DNA from: Mucilaginibacter kameinonensis
Lineage (GTDB): Bacteria; Bacteroidota; Bacteroidia; Sphingobacteriales; Sphingobacteriaceae
Direction: 5' to 3'
NCBI RefSeq assembly: GCF_003675385.1
Contig: NZ_RCWZ01000002.1
Span: 1,302,001-1,366,000 of the forward strand
Length of the DNA: 64,000 bases
The notes beneath the pieces are model-generated. The model searched no databases and was not told the origin of the DNA. It was given only the letters and a program-made list of their open reading frames with translations. The position numbers and the translations under genes were made by a program. Of this stretch, positions 50,399 to 59,771 are shown in pieces; position 1 is the stretch's first letter; every line of letters begins with the position of its first letter.

Positions 50399-50490
50399 AA
50401 GAATAAGAAAATAGTAGGTAGATGCAATTAGATTTATCTGAGTAAAAAGTGTACCAAATTGCGAGAGTTTTGAATGTGAGCAGATAAATC

Positions 50491-50925
50491 TTACTTCATA
50501 GAATACGTGTATTTCCTCCCGTTTTTTAGCGGATCGCTATTGTCTGAAGTTGAGAAATACAGGGTGTTGCCCCAGTGACTAAATTGCCCCAGCCCAAAAT
50601 TGCGGATATCATTGTGGTTAGAATGGGCTGGCCCAAGCTCAACGCCATTTTCAAACAGCCTGAGTTTTGATACGGTTGGCGAGGTATTTGAATCGCCAAT
50701 TTCGGGCAGATCGTAACCAATTTTGTAACAAAAACCGCTGTCTACCCTTAAGCCTATCAAACTTATTGTTTTGATGGTTTCATCCTGTGGGGCTACATTG
50801 GTAGTTGTGGGTGTTGTTGGCATTGGCTGCGCTCCTTTTTTACAGCCGTTCATCGAAGCCACAATAGCTACAATTGTTATTATAGGCAACACAACATTTC
50901 GGATGGATTTGATAATTGTTTTCAT
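50491..50925 (-). CDS. Small lipoprotein with an EPS-associated C-terminal motif
   Basis: A 144-residue lipoprotein with lipobox MNGC (C28), a Pro/Thr-rich linker (about 33-50), and a compact domain to the C-terminus. Its blocks, LRLFENGVELGPAHSNHNDIR, FSHWGNTLYFSTSDNSDP and LKNGRKY, recur in my memory as a tail or stand-alone module in proteins of polysaccharide gene clusters. I recall no enzymatic activity for it. Here it is exported and lipidated, which hints at a role in binding or displaying the polymer. It lies inside the cluster, after a GT4 gene. Confidence 0.7.
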   Translation of the reverse strand: MKTIIKSIRNVVLPIITIVAIVASMNGCKKGAQPMPTTPTTTNVAPQDETIKTISLIGLRVDSGFCYKIGYDLPEIGDSNTSPTVSKLRLFENGVELGPAHSNHNDIRNFGLGQFSHWGNTLYFSTSDNSDPLKNGRKYTYSMK

Positions 50926-50980
50926 ATTAATTTTATTTAGTTAGTTAAAGTTGTTGCGCTACTTGTATAGGTGGGGGAGG

Positions 50981-52051
50981 TTATACCAGAGCATTAAGTA
51001 TTGACTTGATAAAAACTTCGGGGGTACGATCTTCTACATATTGCATTATTAGGTCCTTATTATGCTTTTTAGTGTTTAGGGCAGTGTTAATAGCTGTTGT
51101 TAATGAATTGACATTATCGGCTTCGGCAAGGTAAATTCCTGGGATTTCATCGATGCCTCCTGCGCAGTTGGTACTTATCACCACAGGGTTCAGGATCATC
51201 ATTTGTAATAACACATTCGGGAAACCTTCTTTTATTGATGATACCACACAGGCTTTGGCCTGTTTAAAATAGGGCATCGGGTTAGCTACCCAGCCTTTCA
51301 ATATAACACGGTCTTTTAACTTTAATTCGCTAATCAGGTTTTCGAGAGCGCCTTGTTCCGGGCCCTCACCCAATATGAATAGTTTCAGATTTGGGCGCGC
51401 TGCTTTAATTTCATCAAAAGCCATGATCAGTATGTCAAAGCCTTTTTCGGGGATGAGTCGGCCGGCGGCGCAAATGAATTCGGCTTTTGCATCTGCCGGC
51501 GGCAGCGCTGCTTTGGCTTTTATTAAATTTTGTTCAATATCAATCGGGTTTTTCTGAATGATAACCTTGTGCTCATCAATGTACGGAAGGTGCTCAACAA
51601 ATGTATCCCGCATGCTTCCCGTTTGACATACTACCAGGTTTACACCCGGATAGCCAAACCAGTACGCAACTTTGTAGCTCCATTTTTTTATGCCACTATA
51701 CCGGGTTAAAACAGATGAACATTCTCTTACTATCAATTTTGATTTTAAATATCCAATCCGCTTTAAAAAACCCAGATAGGCGTTTAAATACGGGTGGGTA
51801 CTAAAAACAATATGATCTGTACGGTAAGGACTTAAGCTTTTGATCAATCCGGAAAAGCCGCTTAACACGCTACCTGTACTTACATATTCGGCTTGCAGGT
51901 CATCAGGTATGCTTAAACCTCCGCTGTCTGCTTTTTTTAAAAATAGCAAACCGGCATTGCTGGCACTGGCCGCTTGTAATAGTATATTTTCGGCTCCGTT
52001 TGCCTGATCGGTGATTGAAACAAAAAGTAATTTTGGCTTCATCTCTGACAT
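50981..52051 (-). CDS. Glycosyltransferase, GT4 type, EX7E altered
   Basis: A 356-residue GT-B enzyme. The donor domain is clear (AEFICAAGRLIPEKGFDILIMAF and FILGEGPEQGALENLI), but the usual EX7E reads KEGFPNVLLQMMILNPV, with glutamine in place of the second glutamate. This could lower or change activity; some active GT4 enzymes tolerate it. The gene overlaps the preceding one by 1 base (TAATG). Sugar and acceptor unknown. Confidence 0.9.
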   Translation of the reverse strand: MSEMKPKLLFVSITDQANGAENILLQAASASNAGLLFLKKADSGGLSIPDDLQAEYVSTGSVLSGFSGLIKSLSPYRTDHIVFSTHPYLNAYLGFLKRIGYLKSKLIVRECSSVLTRYSGIKKWSYKVAYWFGYPGVNLVVCQTGSMRDTFVEHLPYIDEHKVIIQKNPIDIEQNLIKAKAALPPADAKAEFICAAGRLIPEKGFDILIMAFDEIKAARPNLKLFILGEGPEQGALENLISELKLKDRVILKGWVANPMPYFKQAKACVVSSIKEGFPNVLLQMMILNPVVISTNCAGGIDEIPGIYLAEADNVNSLTTAINTALNTKKHNKDLIMQYVEDRTPEVFIKSILNALV

Positions 52052-52968
52052 TAGTTATGCTTACTAAGGTTTTTGATTTTTCTGAACACTTTTTTGAACG
52101 GCCCCATGGCGCTAAATACCTTTCGTTTTCCATCAACAACCAACAAACCGTTTTCAAAATTTATGGTGTGCAGGCCTTCATCATAAGGAGCCTGGGGTAG
52201 TAATTCAAATGCTGTGTGATATTGGAAATCAGACTCGGTGATGGTGGTTATTTCGTTGATCATTACCGAACCACCATAACACCTTTTAGGGTTTTGGCTT
52301 GGCATATAAAGTTTTTGCCCCACAATAAACAGCCGACCGGCAGAACGGCTTACATTTGAAGCTACCCTTATAGGGTTTTGTTTGTGAGCTTTAAATGGGG
52401 CATCAAGATTATCTGCATAAAACAAGTATAATACACCATGTTGCCCCGAAACGCTGGTAAAAAGCCAGTATTTGTTGTTATAACGTATGATGGAACTATC
52501 AACAAATGCCTGGCCTTCTAACAGCACCCTTATTTTTTCAAATTTATATGGGTTGTTCATATCAATTTGATACAGCGAGACCTGTTTGGCTGTTGCTGTT
52601 TCCGGGATGCAATACAGTTGGTCGGAGTCGGTGAACATATAAGGGTATGAGAGGTGAATATCATCTTTCATGATACCATTTACTTTTTTCTTGTTTTTAA
52701 AATGCATATCGTCCGTCATCATGATCTCGCCTCGTCCCTTCCAGAAATTAAGCTCCTCGTAATAGAGGTGCACACGGCCATTTATATTTGCAGTAAAAGG
52801 ATCGGCAGCGTAATCTGCTTTATCTTCTGACAGCCAATTAATTTTACCGTTGAGTTGTTGAGTTAGGATTAGGTTTTCGGGAGATTGTATGATGTAGCCT
52901 ATATTCCATTTATCATAGCTGAATAATTTATGAATAACAGAATTAAGCTTGGTGAAAAGATCTTTCAT
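52051..52968 (-). CDS. GINT1 N-terminal-like beta-propeller protein
   Basis: A 305-residue protein with a five-bladed beta-propeller look: DYAADPFTANINGRVHLYYEEL, HLSYPYMFTDSDQLYCIPETA, AFVDSSIIRYNNKYWLFTS, GRLFIVGQKLYMPSQNPKRCYGG and APYDEGLHTINFENGLLVVDGKR recur as similar blades with D and H at the centre. This matches, from memory, the N-terminal domain of plant glucosamine inositolphosphorylceramide transferase 1, a glycosidase-like fold that is common in bacterial polysaccharide clusters. The role is unknown; carbohydrate binding or hydrolysis is possible. It overlaps both neighbours by 1-4 bases. Confidence 0.75.
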   Translation of the reverse strand: MKDLFTKLNSVIHKLFSYDKWNIGYIIQSPENLILTQQLNGKINWLSEDKADYAADPFTANINGRVHLYYEELNFWKGRGEIMMTDDMHFKNKKKVNGIMKDDIHLSYPYMFTDSDQLYCIPETATAKQVSLYQIDMNNPYKFEKIRVLLEGQAFVDSSIIRYNNKYWLFTSVSGQHGVLYLFYADNLDAPFKAHKQNPIRVASNVSRSAGRLFIVGQKLYMPSQNPKRCYGGSVMINEITTITESDFQYHTAFELLPQAPYDEGLHTINFENGLLVVDGKRKVFSAMGPFKKVFRKIKNLSKHN

Positions 52969-53696
52969 AGTCGGAATACTTTTTTTAGAAATGACAGGAG
53001 TGTGAGTGATATAGGCAGATAGTCGGTTTCTTGCAGCAGGCTTCCACCAAAACTATCTTTGAATTTGTTTATTTTTAAAAGCTCAGTATCTGAAGTGTTA
53101 TAGGCATAACCGCCCAGATCATAAATTTTAAATCCCTGTTGTTTAAAAAAACGGATGTCTTCAAGGTGCAGCAAGCGGTTTGCTCTTCCCGTTACAGCCC
53201 TCAGCTGGCTGTCGTTTTCATTCCTGAATAATGATGCCGAATGCAGCAGCCTTACCCGTTGAGAGCCATTATCGCGGATGTAGGCGTGCATTACAACGTC
53301 CTGATCCTGGTAAACGGCTTTGGTTATAAACACATGAGGTTTGTATTTATAAAAGCTCTTGGTAAGATTTTTTAATCCTTTGGTAACGGCGAAAGCATTG
53401 TAAAAATCAATGAACTTTTTAATGCTGGTACCCATCACGGTGGTTACGCCATCTTTTACAGCCCTGCGTATTTCATAATTGGTGTTTTTATCAAAGTTAG
53501 CTTCAATGGCAGGTAAGGGCTCATTTATGTTGATAACTTTGGTATAAAAATCTTCCCTGCGATATCCCGGAACTTCTTCATTGCTTTTACTTTGTTTATA
53601 ATACTTCAAAAAACATCCCCATAAATTGGGTTTCGCGGCAAACCATACAACTGTATAAGGGACTATCCGCATAGCACGGTTGTTAATTTGGATCAT
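52965..53696 (-). CDS. FemAB/GNAT-like protein (second in cluster)
   Basis: A 243-residue protein from ATG 53696 (MIQINNRAMRIVPYTVVWF), 14 bases after the AsnB stop; the longer frame to 53807 overlaps the AsnB gene by 97 bases and is rejected. The core FDKNTNYEIRRAVKDGVTTVMG and the later DVVMHAYIRDNGSQRVRLLHSASLFRNENDSQLRAVTGRANRLLHLEDIRFFKQQGFKIYDLGGYAYN fit a GNAT/FemAB-like fold similar to the 44611 gene. It probably acylates or aminoacylates a sugar. It overlaps the GINT1-like gene by 4 bases. Confidence 0.75.
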   Translation of the reverse strand: MIQINNRAMRIVPYTVVWFAAKPNLWGCFLKYYKQSKSNEEVPGYRREDFYTKVININEPLPAIEANFDKNTNYEIRRAVKDGVTTVMGTSIKKFIDFYNAFAVTKGLKNLTKSFYKYKPHVFITKAVYQDQDVVMHAYIRDNGSQRVRLLHSASLFRNENDSQLRAVTGRANRLLHLEDIRFFKQQGFKIYDLGGYAYNTSDTELLKINKFKDSFGGSLLQETDYLPISLTLLSFLKKVFRL

Positions 53697-53710
53697 AGGG
53701 TTAGTAAGTT

Positions 53711-55552
53711 TTAAGCTACCTGGTAAGTTGATATTGGGTTTGAACTTTGATTTTTTAGCCATTGGGTAAATACAAGCAACTTCCAGATCTGCGTGGCCCT
53801 GTTCCATTTGCCGCTCATGTGATCATTTATCATGTCAAATGATTTCTGTACGTTAATGCCCGGGATATTCTTTAGCTCATTTATTGAAAGATTATCCATA
53901 ACATGATCTTTCAGTTCGTTTTTAAACCAGTGGTTGAGCGGCATGGTGAAGCCCGATTTTGGCCTGTCAAACAGTTGTGCCGGCGCGTACTGGTATAAAA
54001 TATCTTTCAGGATCCGTTTTTGTACACCATATTTAAATTTATAGCTATCGGGCAGATTTTGGGCAAACGAAACTACCCTGTGATCCATCAGTGGTGCCCT
54101 TGCTTCTAATGAAAAGGCCATTGTGCCGCGGTCAACCTTGGTGTTTATATCGCCGTTTAAATAAGTTTTGGTATCAAACGCGGATAGTTTCTGTAGAACA
54201 CTTGTTGATTTTGACGACCAGATATCCATGAATGGTACCTGCAAGCCAACATTGGGATTTTCAAGCCAGGAGTATTCAAGCCCGCCAAGCATAAGCCCGT
54301 AAAGTGATTTTATTTCAGGGTTACAAATACCCAGCGCAATTAATTTATGTCTGTAGTTAGGCGATATACTGATAAAATCTGCCAGCCTTTTACGTACAGC
54401 CAGCGGGCATTTAAAAAGCTGGTCAACCATGCTAAACCATTTGTAACGACTATAGCCCAAAAAGCTTTCATCGCCACCATCCCCGCTTAAAACTACGGTA
54501 ACGTGTTTTTTGGTGTATTTACTTAACAGCAGGGTAGGGATGGCGCTTGAATCGGCAAAAGGTTCATCGTAATACCTACCGAAGCTTTCAATTAGTTCGA
54601 GGCCTTCTTCTTTGTTGCATTCGATGGTATGATGATCTGTTTGCAGGTGTGCCGCGATCTTTGCCGCAAATACACTTTCATCAAAGCCTTTTTCCCTGAA
54701 TTTTATGCAGAAAGTTTTGACGTTTTTAAAGTTTTTAGCGGCAAGTGAAGCAACCAATGAGGAGTCGATACCACCCGAAAGATAAACACCCAGCGGCACA
54801 TCGGCGTGCATGCGGATGTCAACCGCATTGGTTATTAGCCGGGTTAAGTCGGCCTGGGCTTCCTGGTATGAGCCTTCATAATGTTCGGCGTGCATTAAAT
54901 CCAGTTCCCAGTATTTTTTAGCTCTAAAAATGCCGGTATTGCAATCGAAAGAGAATGAATGCCCTGCCTCTAATTTTTGAATTTCGTTCCATGCAGATTT
55001 AGGCTCAGGTACATAACCCCATATAAAGTATTCATTAATAGCCTGCTCATTAAGGGTAACATTACGGCCTATGCATATTTGCGATGGCTGACTGGCAAAT
55101 TCAAAGTCGAGGCCGCAATGTGCATAGTAAAATGGTTTTTTACCCAGCCTGTCGCGTGCGCCAAAAAGCTGATGAGTGATGGTATTATAAATAACAAAGG
55201 CAAACATGCCATTAAAATGATTAACGCAGTTTTCGCCGTATTCAAGAAAAGCTGCGGTAATTACTTCTGTGTCCGAATCGGTAGTAAACCTATAACCTAA
55301 CGCGGTTAATTTTACTCTTAAGGCTTTGTAATTGTAGATTTCGCCATTAAATACAATTTTAAGGTGATTGTAGGTAAATGGCTGATCTGAACGGTGATCC
55401 AGATCCACAATAGCCAGGCGGTTATGACCTAAAGTAACCAGACCGCTGTGTTCAAACCCGGAATAATCAGGCCCTCTGAAATCTGCCCGAGCTAATTTTT
55501 GAAATATGACATCATCGTCATATCTTACAGTTGATCCATAAATGCCGCACAT
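53711..55552 (-). CDS. asnB: Asparagine synthase (glutamine-hydrolysing) AsnB type
   Basis: A 613-residue two-domain amidotransferase. The N-terminal Ntn glutaminase begins MCGIYG with the nucleophile C2 after methionine removal, and shows GHNRLAIVD and NGEIYNYKALR. The C-terminal synthetase domain has the ATP motif YLSGGIDSSLVASLA. In polysaccharide clusters such paralogues are thought to amidate uronic acids or other carboxyls of the polymer rather than make free asparagine; the neighbouring UDP-glucuronate epimerase would supply a uronic acid. That role is inference. Confidence 0.93.
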   Translation of the reverse strand: MCGIYGSTVRYDDDVIFQKLARADFRGPDYSGFEHSGLVTLGHNRLAIVDLDHRSDQPFTYNHLKIVFNGEIYNYKALRVKLTALGYRFTTDSDTEVITAAFLEYGENCVNHFNGMFAFVIYNTITHQLFGARDRLGKKPFYYAHCGLDFEFASQPSQICIGRNVTLNEQAINEYFIWGYVPEPKSAWNEIQKLEAGHSFSFDCNTGIFRAKKYWELDLMHAEHYEGSYQEAQADLTRLITNAVDIRMHADVPLGVYLSGGIDSSLVASLAAKNFKNVKTFCIKFREKGFDESVFAAKIAAHLQTDHHTIECNKEEGLELIESFGRYYDEPFADSSAIPTLLLSKYTKKHVTVVLSGDGGDESFLGYSRYKWFSMVDQLFKCPLAVRKRLADFISISPNYRHKLIALGICNPEIKSLYGLMLGGLEYSWLENPNVGLQVPFMDIWSSKSTSVLQKLSAFDTKTYLNGDINTKVDRGTMAFSLEARAPLMDHRVVSFAQNLPDSYKFKYGVQKRILKDILYQYAPAQLFDRPKSGFTMPLNHWFKNELKDHVMDNLSINELKNIPGINVQKSFDMINDHMSGKWNRATQIWKLLVFTQWLKNQSSNPISTYQVA

Positions 55553-55580
55553 ACAAAAGGGGGAATAAGTTAATAGTTAG

Positions 55581-56642
55581 TTAATTAGCAAGTAATGTTT
55601 CGTATGCCAGGCCTATTTTATTAAGCCCAAAGCGTTCACTGATATCCGCCTTGATATTAGGATGTTGCCATGTTTGACTGCAGGCGCGGATAATTTGTTG
55701 TTGTAATGTGCGAAGGTCGTTTTGTTCTGCTATAAATCCGTTGAAGCCTTCCCTGATCAGTTCATCAACTCCGCCAACCCTGAAGGTAACAACCGGAACG
55801 CCAACAGATAATGCTTCAAGTACTACATTTGGAAAGCCCTCGGTAAAGGAGCTTAAAACCAGTAAATCATGCTTAGATATAACTTCGGCAACGTTTTTGA
55901 TCTCGCCGATAAAAGTTACACGTTCGTTGAGCCCGGTATTTATTACCTCTTCTTTTAATGTATTCATCAGAGGGCCATCGCCGGCTATAGTTAATACATA
56001 ATTTTGAGGTAGCGCTTTCATAACCTCCAGCAAACGGAACACCCCTTTTTCTTTGATCAGGCGATTAACCGCTATCAGCCTTTTTAAATCAGATACCTGG
56101 GTCTGAGGTTTCAGAACGTTGGTTATAATAACCGGGTTATGGATAACTATGAGCCTGTTTAGGTTGATGTTGTAAAGCCGTGCAACTGATTGCTTCATCT
56201 CTTCCGACTGGCAAACTATAGTGTTAAAGCGCACAAACAGAAACCTTGAAAAATAATTGTAAAAGCGGGCTTTAAATCCATAATACTGCCTCATTTGCTG
56301 CGGGTTGTTTGATGCCCTGGCTATTAATTGAGGTACTTTTACAAATATCGAAACAAAAGCTACCAGTATATTGATATGATCGGTAGTAGAGAAAACCGCA
56401 TATGGTTTTTCATCTTTCAGCAGTTTCCGAAGTTTAAAAAATGAGCGTGAAGCTTTTATTGTTTTCAGGTCCAAAAACCTGATGCCTGCTATTTCTTTCG
56501 AAAAGCTGCAGATGTTTCCGTTCAAAAGCACTACTACTACTTCATAATCGGGTTTGTTAAAGTATTGGGATAGCAACCAGTAAACGCGCTCGGAACCACC
56601 CGCGCCAAGCGAACTGAGGACGAGGAAAATCTTCTTTCTCAT
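55581..56642 (-). CDS. Glycosyltransferase, GT4 type
   Basis: A 353-residue GT-B enzyme with N-terminal KKIFLVLSSLGAGGSERVYWLLSQYF, the donor-domain RLIAVNRLIKEKGVFRLLEVM and VLTIAGDGPLMNTLKEEV, and an intact EX7E motif (TEGFPNVVLEAL). GAGGSERV openings are usual in capsule and O-antigen transferases. Donor sugar not determinable. It sits between the Wzy-like and AsnB genes. Confidence 0.94.
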   Translation of the reverse strand: MRKKIFLVLSSLGAGGSERVYWLLSQYFNKPDYEVVVVLLNGNICSFSKEIAGIRFLDLKTIKASRSFFKLRKLLKDEKPYAVFSTTDHINILVAFVSIFVKVPQLIARASNNPQQMRQYYGFKARFYNYFSRFLFVRFNTIVCQSEEMKQSVARLYNINLNRLIVIHNPVIITNVLKPQTQVSDLKRLIAVNRLIKEKGVFRLLEVMKALPQNYVLTIAGDGPLMNTLKEEVINTGLNERVTFIGEIKNVAEVISKHDLLVLSSFTEGFPNVVLEALSVGVPVVTFRVGGVDELIREGFNGFIAEQNDLRTLQQQIIRACSQTWQHPNIKADISERFGLNKIGLAYETLLAN

Positions 56643-56668
56643 TATAAGTTAAAAATTAGGATCAAGTT

Positions 56669-57898
56669 TTAGGCGATTGCCATTTCCTCCTGCACCAGTT
56701 CAGTCTTTTTTATTGGATCTTTTAATTTGTTGAAGTGTAATACAGCGAAATAAATGAATATGGTTGGTCCATCTACACTCATCAGCCATCCGTTGTGCGA
56801 TAGCGCGTTTAACGAGAGGGCTATGAAAGTGAAAAATATCGCCACATAAATTGCGCTGCTTTTCTTTTTTATGTTTTTAATAGTTTGCCAAAACAAGCGG
56901 AGTGTTTTATAATACACCCCCCATAGTATCCCAAGCCCTAAAAATGGGCCAAGCACTGTAATGAACATCAGGTAAGCATTGTGCGATGATAGGCCGAATG
57001 TAAAAAGGGGATTACGATAAGTTACCTCGTCCCAGGTTTTGCCGTAAAATATGAGGCCAAAAGGATAGTCGGCATATATTTTAAGGTTTTCCGCTGCCAT
57101 ATCGGCCCGGTTAAAGTCATTGGCTTCTTTAGCCTGATTTTTGGATAAGATGTTGTTTTTCTCATCCATGTTATCCTTTAATACATAAGTATAAAGGCCG
57201 AAGCATATAATTACGGTGGCGGCAACCAGGAACACCGCTTTATAACGATAATAAATGAACAAAAACAAGGTAACAGCAGCGCCAAAGCTTATAAATGCCG
57301 AGCGGTTCATGCCAAGGTAAATACAAATGATGCCGGCTGCTAAAACTAAAAGCCTTACTATAACATATTGGTTAGTAGTGCATGAAGCAATGAAAGTAAA
57401 AGTACTAATTGCTACCACCTGGTACCCGAAGTTAAACTGGGTTACTGCTAAACCAGCGGGACTTTGTTTAACCGGCTCGCCTAATAACATGCTCCTTATA
57501 GGATCAATGGTGCTTGCCATACTATGATCTAATATCATGATGACCATAGAGCCTGCCAACAGCATTAAGAACATCAATATAGAAGAATAATAACGTGTTT
57601 TATTTGATCCTACAAAGTAGTTAAAGTACAGGGAACAAGGTATGACGGTAAGCTGTATGGCAAAAAAGGTGATATAATTGCTAAGGCCAACTACCTGATA
57701 CAAAAAAGTTCCTACTAATATAAGTATCAACTCGTTGTAATAGCCAAAATCCAGCAGTGGCTTTTGCACGAAGAATAACAGCATGCAAAAAATTACAGGC
57801 GCTGGTATCCTTAAAGTATCTGTCATGAAAATGCCAAAGGCAAGTGTATACAGATAGAAGAACATTAAACTATAAAAGAGCGTTTTTTTAAGCAGCAT
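56669..57898 (-). CDS. Wzy/O-antigen-polymerase-like membrane protein
   Basis: A 409-residue protein with about ten predicted membrane helices and a large periplasmic loop (about 235-290, containing DNMDEKNNILSKNQAKEANDFNRADMAAENLKIY). The helices at either side and the LGMNRSAFISFGAAV and GLSSHNAYLMFITVLG blocks are typical of O-antigen ligases and Wzy polymerases. It should polymerise or transfer the lipid-linked repeat in the periplasm. The family is very divergent, so polymerase versus ligase cannot be settled here. Confidence 0.8.
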   Translation of the reverse strand: MLLKKTLFYSLMFFYLYTLAFGIFMTDTLRIPAPVIFCMLLFFVQKPLLDFGYYNELILILVGTFLYQVVGLSNYITFFAIQLTVIPCSLYFNYFVGSNKTRYYSSILMFLMLLAGSMVIMILDHSMASTIDPIRSMLLGEPVKQSPAGLAVTQFNFGYQVVAISTFTFIASCTTNQYVIVRLLVLAAGIICIYLGMNRSAFISFGAAVTLFLFIYYRYKAVFLVAATVIICFGLYTYVLKDNMDEKNNILSKNQAKEANDFNRADMAAENLKIYADYPFGLIFYGKTWDEVTYRNPLFTFGLSSHNAYLMFITVLGPFLGLGILWGVYYKTLRLFWQTIKNIKKKSSAIYVAIFFTFIALSLNALSHNGWLMSVDGPTIFIYFAVLHFNKLKDPIKKTELVQEEMAIA

Positions 57899-57910
57899 GA
57901 TAAAATGATA

Positions 57911-58501
57911 CTATTGAAAAATTCGTTTTATGGTAGATAGTATTATTTTGACATCCATTAAAATGCCCTGGTTGTCAATGTATTCGAGGTTTTTGCTAAT
58001 CTTTGACGGTACTATCACCCTGATATACATATCTTCAGGATCTTCACTACCAGCCAGGATATCATTTTCGTCGAAGTATTTGATAGATGCCCAATCTGTT
58101 ACACCCGGTTTAACACTTAATACCCGTAACTGGGCCGGGGTATATAAGTTTACGTATTTGCGTACTTCGGGGCGGGGGCCAACAAAGCTCATGTCGCCTA
58201 TCAGTACGTTTAGTAATTGTGGCAGCTCGTCAAGCTTATATTTCCTGAGCCAGTAGCCTACGCCGGTAATCCGGTAATCTTTACTGCCTATGGTTAGCAG
58301 GCCGGCCCTGTCTGAGTTTACAAACATGGTCCTGAATTTAAACAAGTAAAACTCATTGCCATCTTTACCAACACGGGCTTGTTTATAAAACGCGCTCCCT
58401 CTTGAATTAATTTTAATAGCAATGGCTATCAGCAGAAACAGGGGCGACAAAATAATCAGCGCTAAAAGTGAAAAGCTGATATCAAAAAGCCGTTTAAGCA
58501 T
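57911..58501 (-). CDS. Undecaprenyl-phosphate sugar phosphotransferase (initiating)
   Basis: A 196-residue bacterial sugar transferase of the short WcaJ/PglC-like form: one membrane helix (about 5-27), the KRLFDISFSLLALIILSPLFLLIAI opening, then KINSRGSAFYKQARVGKDGNEFYLFKFRTM and DELPQLLNVLIGDMSFVGPRPEV, the monotopic phosphoglycosyl transferase core. It starts repeat-unit assembly by moving a sugar-1-phosphate to the lipid carrier. The CapD-type dehydratase suggests a 6-deoxy-amino-sugar as first residue, but that is inference. Confidence 0.95.
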   Translation of the reverse strand: MLKRLFDISFSLLALIILSPLFLLIAIAIKINSRGSAFYKQARVGKDGNEFYLFKFRTMFVNSDRAGLLTIGSKDYRITGVGYWLRKYKLDELPQLLNVLIGDMSFVGPRPEVRKYVNLYTPAQLRVLSVKPGVTDWASIKYFDENDILAGSEDPEDMYIRVIVPSKISKNLEYIDNQGILMDVKIILSTIKRIFQ

Positions 58502-58509
58502 AATGGTAT

Positions 58510-59754
58510 TTATAATTCAACTTTTGCAGGTTCTTTACACACTTCCAAAACAGCATTAACCGAATTGATGACGGTTATAATAATGAAATCTATCTGCTCA
58601 TCGGTAAGTTGCGGATAAATAGGCAGCGAGATCTCATTGGCATAAAGCGCATATGCTGATGGGTATTGAGAAATCTCATAACCCAGATCTTTAAATAGGG
58701 TTAGCATGGGTAGCGGGGTAAAGTGCACGTTGGCCATGATCCCTTCGGCCATGATCATATCTATGATCTGATCGCGCTGAGCTTCTGTTATGCCTTTAAT
58801 CCGGAGAGCAAACAGGTGATAAGATGATTCCCTTTGCTCATTTTTTAATGCCGGTTCAATAAACCAGTCCATGGCTTTAAAGCTGTCGCAATATATTGCG
58901 GCAACACGTTTGCGCATAGGAAGCAGTTTGGCGTCGTAGTTTTTGAGCTGGCCAAGACCTATTGCCGCGCAAATGTCGGGCATATTGATCTTGAGGCCCA
59001 TAAACAGGATATCGTATTTCCAGCCGCCACCGTTACTTTTGGTAAAGGCATCTTTAGTTTGGCCGTTAAGCGTATAAAGCTTTAAATATTTATACTCGTC
59101 GGCTGCGTTGAAATTGGCTGGCAGGTTAATGCAGATACAACCACCTTCTGCGGTAGTAACATTTTTTACCGCATGAAATGAAAATATCGAAACGTCGCTA
59201 TATTTTGCAGCAGGCAATTCATTTATGGTTGCACCTATAGAGTGTGCCGCGTCTGAAATTAAAAGGATCCTGCCTAAAAGCTGTTGTTTGGGGCTTTCAG
59301 GAACAAAGAGTTTTTTAGTTTCCGGCGTGTTGATAATAGTTTTTAGTTGTTCGTAGTCGCAAGGCCAGCCTGCTATATCAACAGCAATAATTGCCTTGGT
59401 TTTTGTGGTTATGGCTTTGGCTACGGCTGTTGCTGAAATACAGCATTCATCATCAACATCAACAATAACCGGTGTGGCTCCGCAATGCAATACGCTTAAA
59501 GCGGTAGCGCAATAGGTATAAGAAGGAATAATTACTTCATCGCCCGCTTTTACGCCAAACCATTTTAACATTAGTATGGCGCCTGATGTCCAGGAATTCA
59601 CGCAAATGGCCGCGTCTGAAGCGGTAAGTTGCTTCATATGCTGTTCAAGAGCGGCTACTTTCGGTCCTGTGGTTATCCAGCCGGAAGTAAGGGTATCCAT
59701 TACCTCGTTTATAACAGCCTGATCAATGTAAGGTGGCGCAAATGAAATTTTCAT
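58510..59754 (-). CDS. DegT/DnrJ/EryC1 family aminotransferase
   Basis: A 414-residue PLP enzyme. VINEVMDTLTSGWITTGPKVAALE opens the fold; the phosphate site CVNSWTSGAILMLK, the DAAH motif (ISDAAHSIGA) and the Schiff-base lysine in FHAVKNVTTAEGG are all intact. It transfers an amino group from glutamate to a keto-sugar nucleotide. It is slightly longer than typical, with an insertion around residues 150-170. The sugar product is not fixed. It overlaps no neighbour but sits 8 bases from the sugar transferase. Confidence 0.94.
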   Translation of the reverse strand: MKISFAPPYIDQAVINEVMDTLTSGWITTGPKVAALEQHMKQLTASDAAICVNSWTSGAILMLKWFGVKAGDEVIIPSYTYCATALSVLHCGATPVIVDVDDECCISATAVAKAITTKTKAIIAVDIAGWPCDYEQLKTIINTPETKKLFVPESPKQQLLGRILLISDAAHSIGATINELPAAKYSDVSIFSFHAVKNVTTAEGGCICINLPANFNAADEYKYLKLYTLNGQTKDAFTKSNGGGWKYDILFMGLKINMPDICAAIGLGQLKNYDAKLLPMRKRVAAIYCDSFKAMDWFIEPALKNEQRESSYHLFALRIKGITEAQRDQIIDMIMAEGIMANVHFTPLPMLTLFKDLGYEISQYPSAYALYANEISLPIYPQLTDEQIDFIIITVINSVNAVLEVCKEPAKVEL

Positions 59755-59771
59755 ATCGGGTTTAAATAGGT

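Noticed and set aside
53697..53807. Longer form of the second FemAB-like protein
   Set aside because: It would overlap the AsnB gene by 97 bases; the ATG at 53696 just after the AsnB stop is sufficient.
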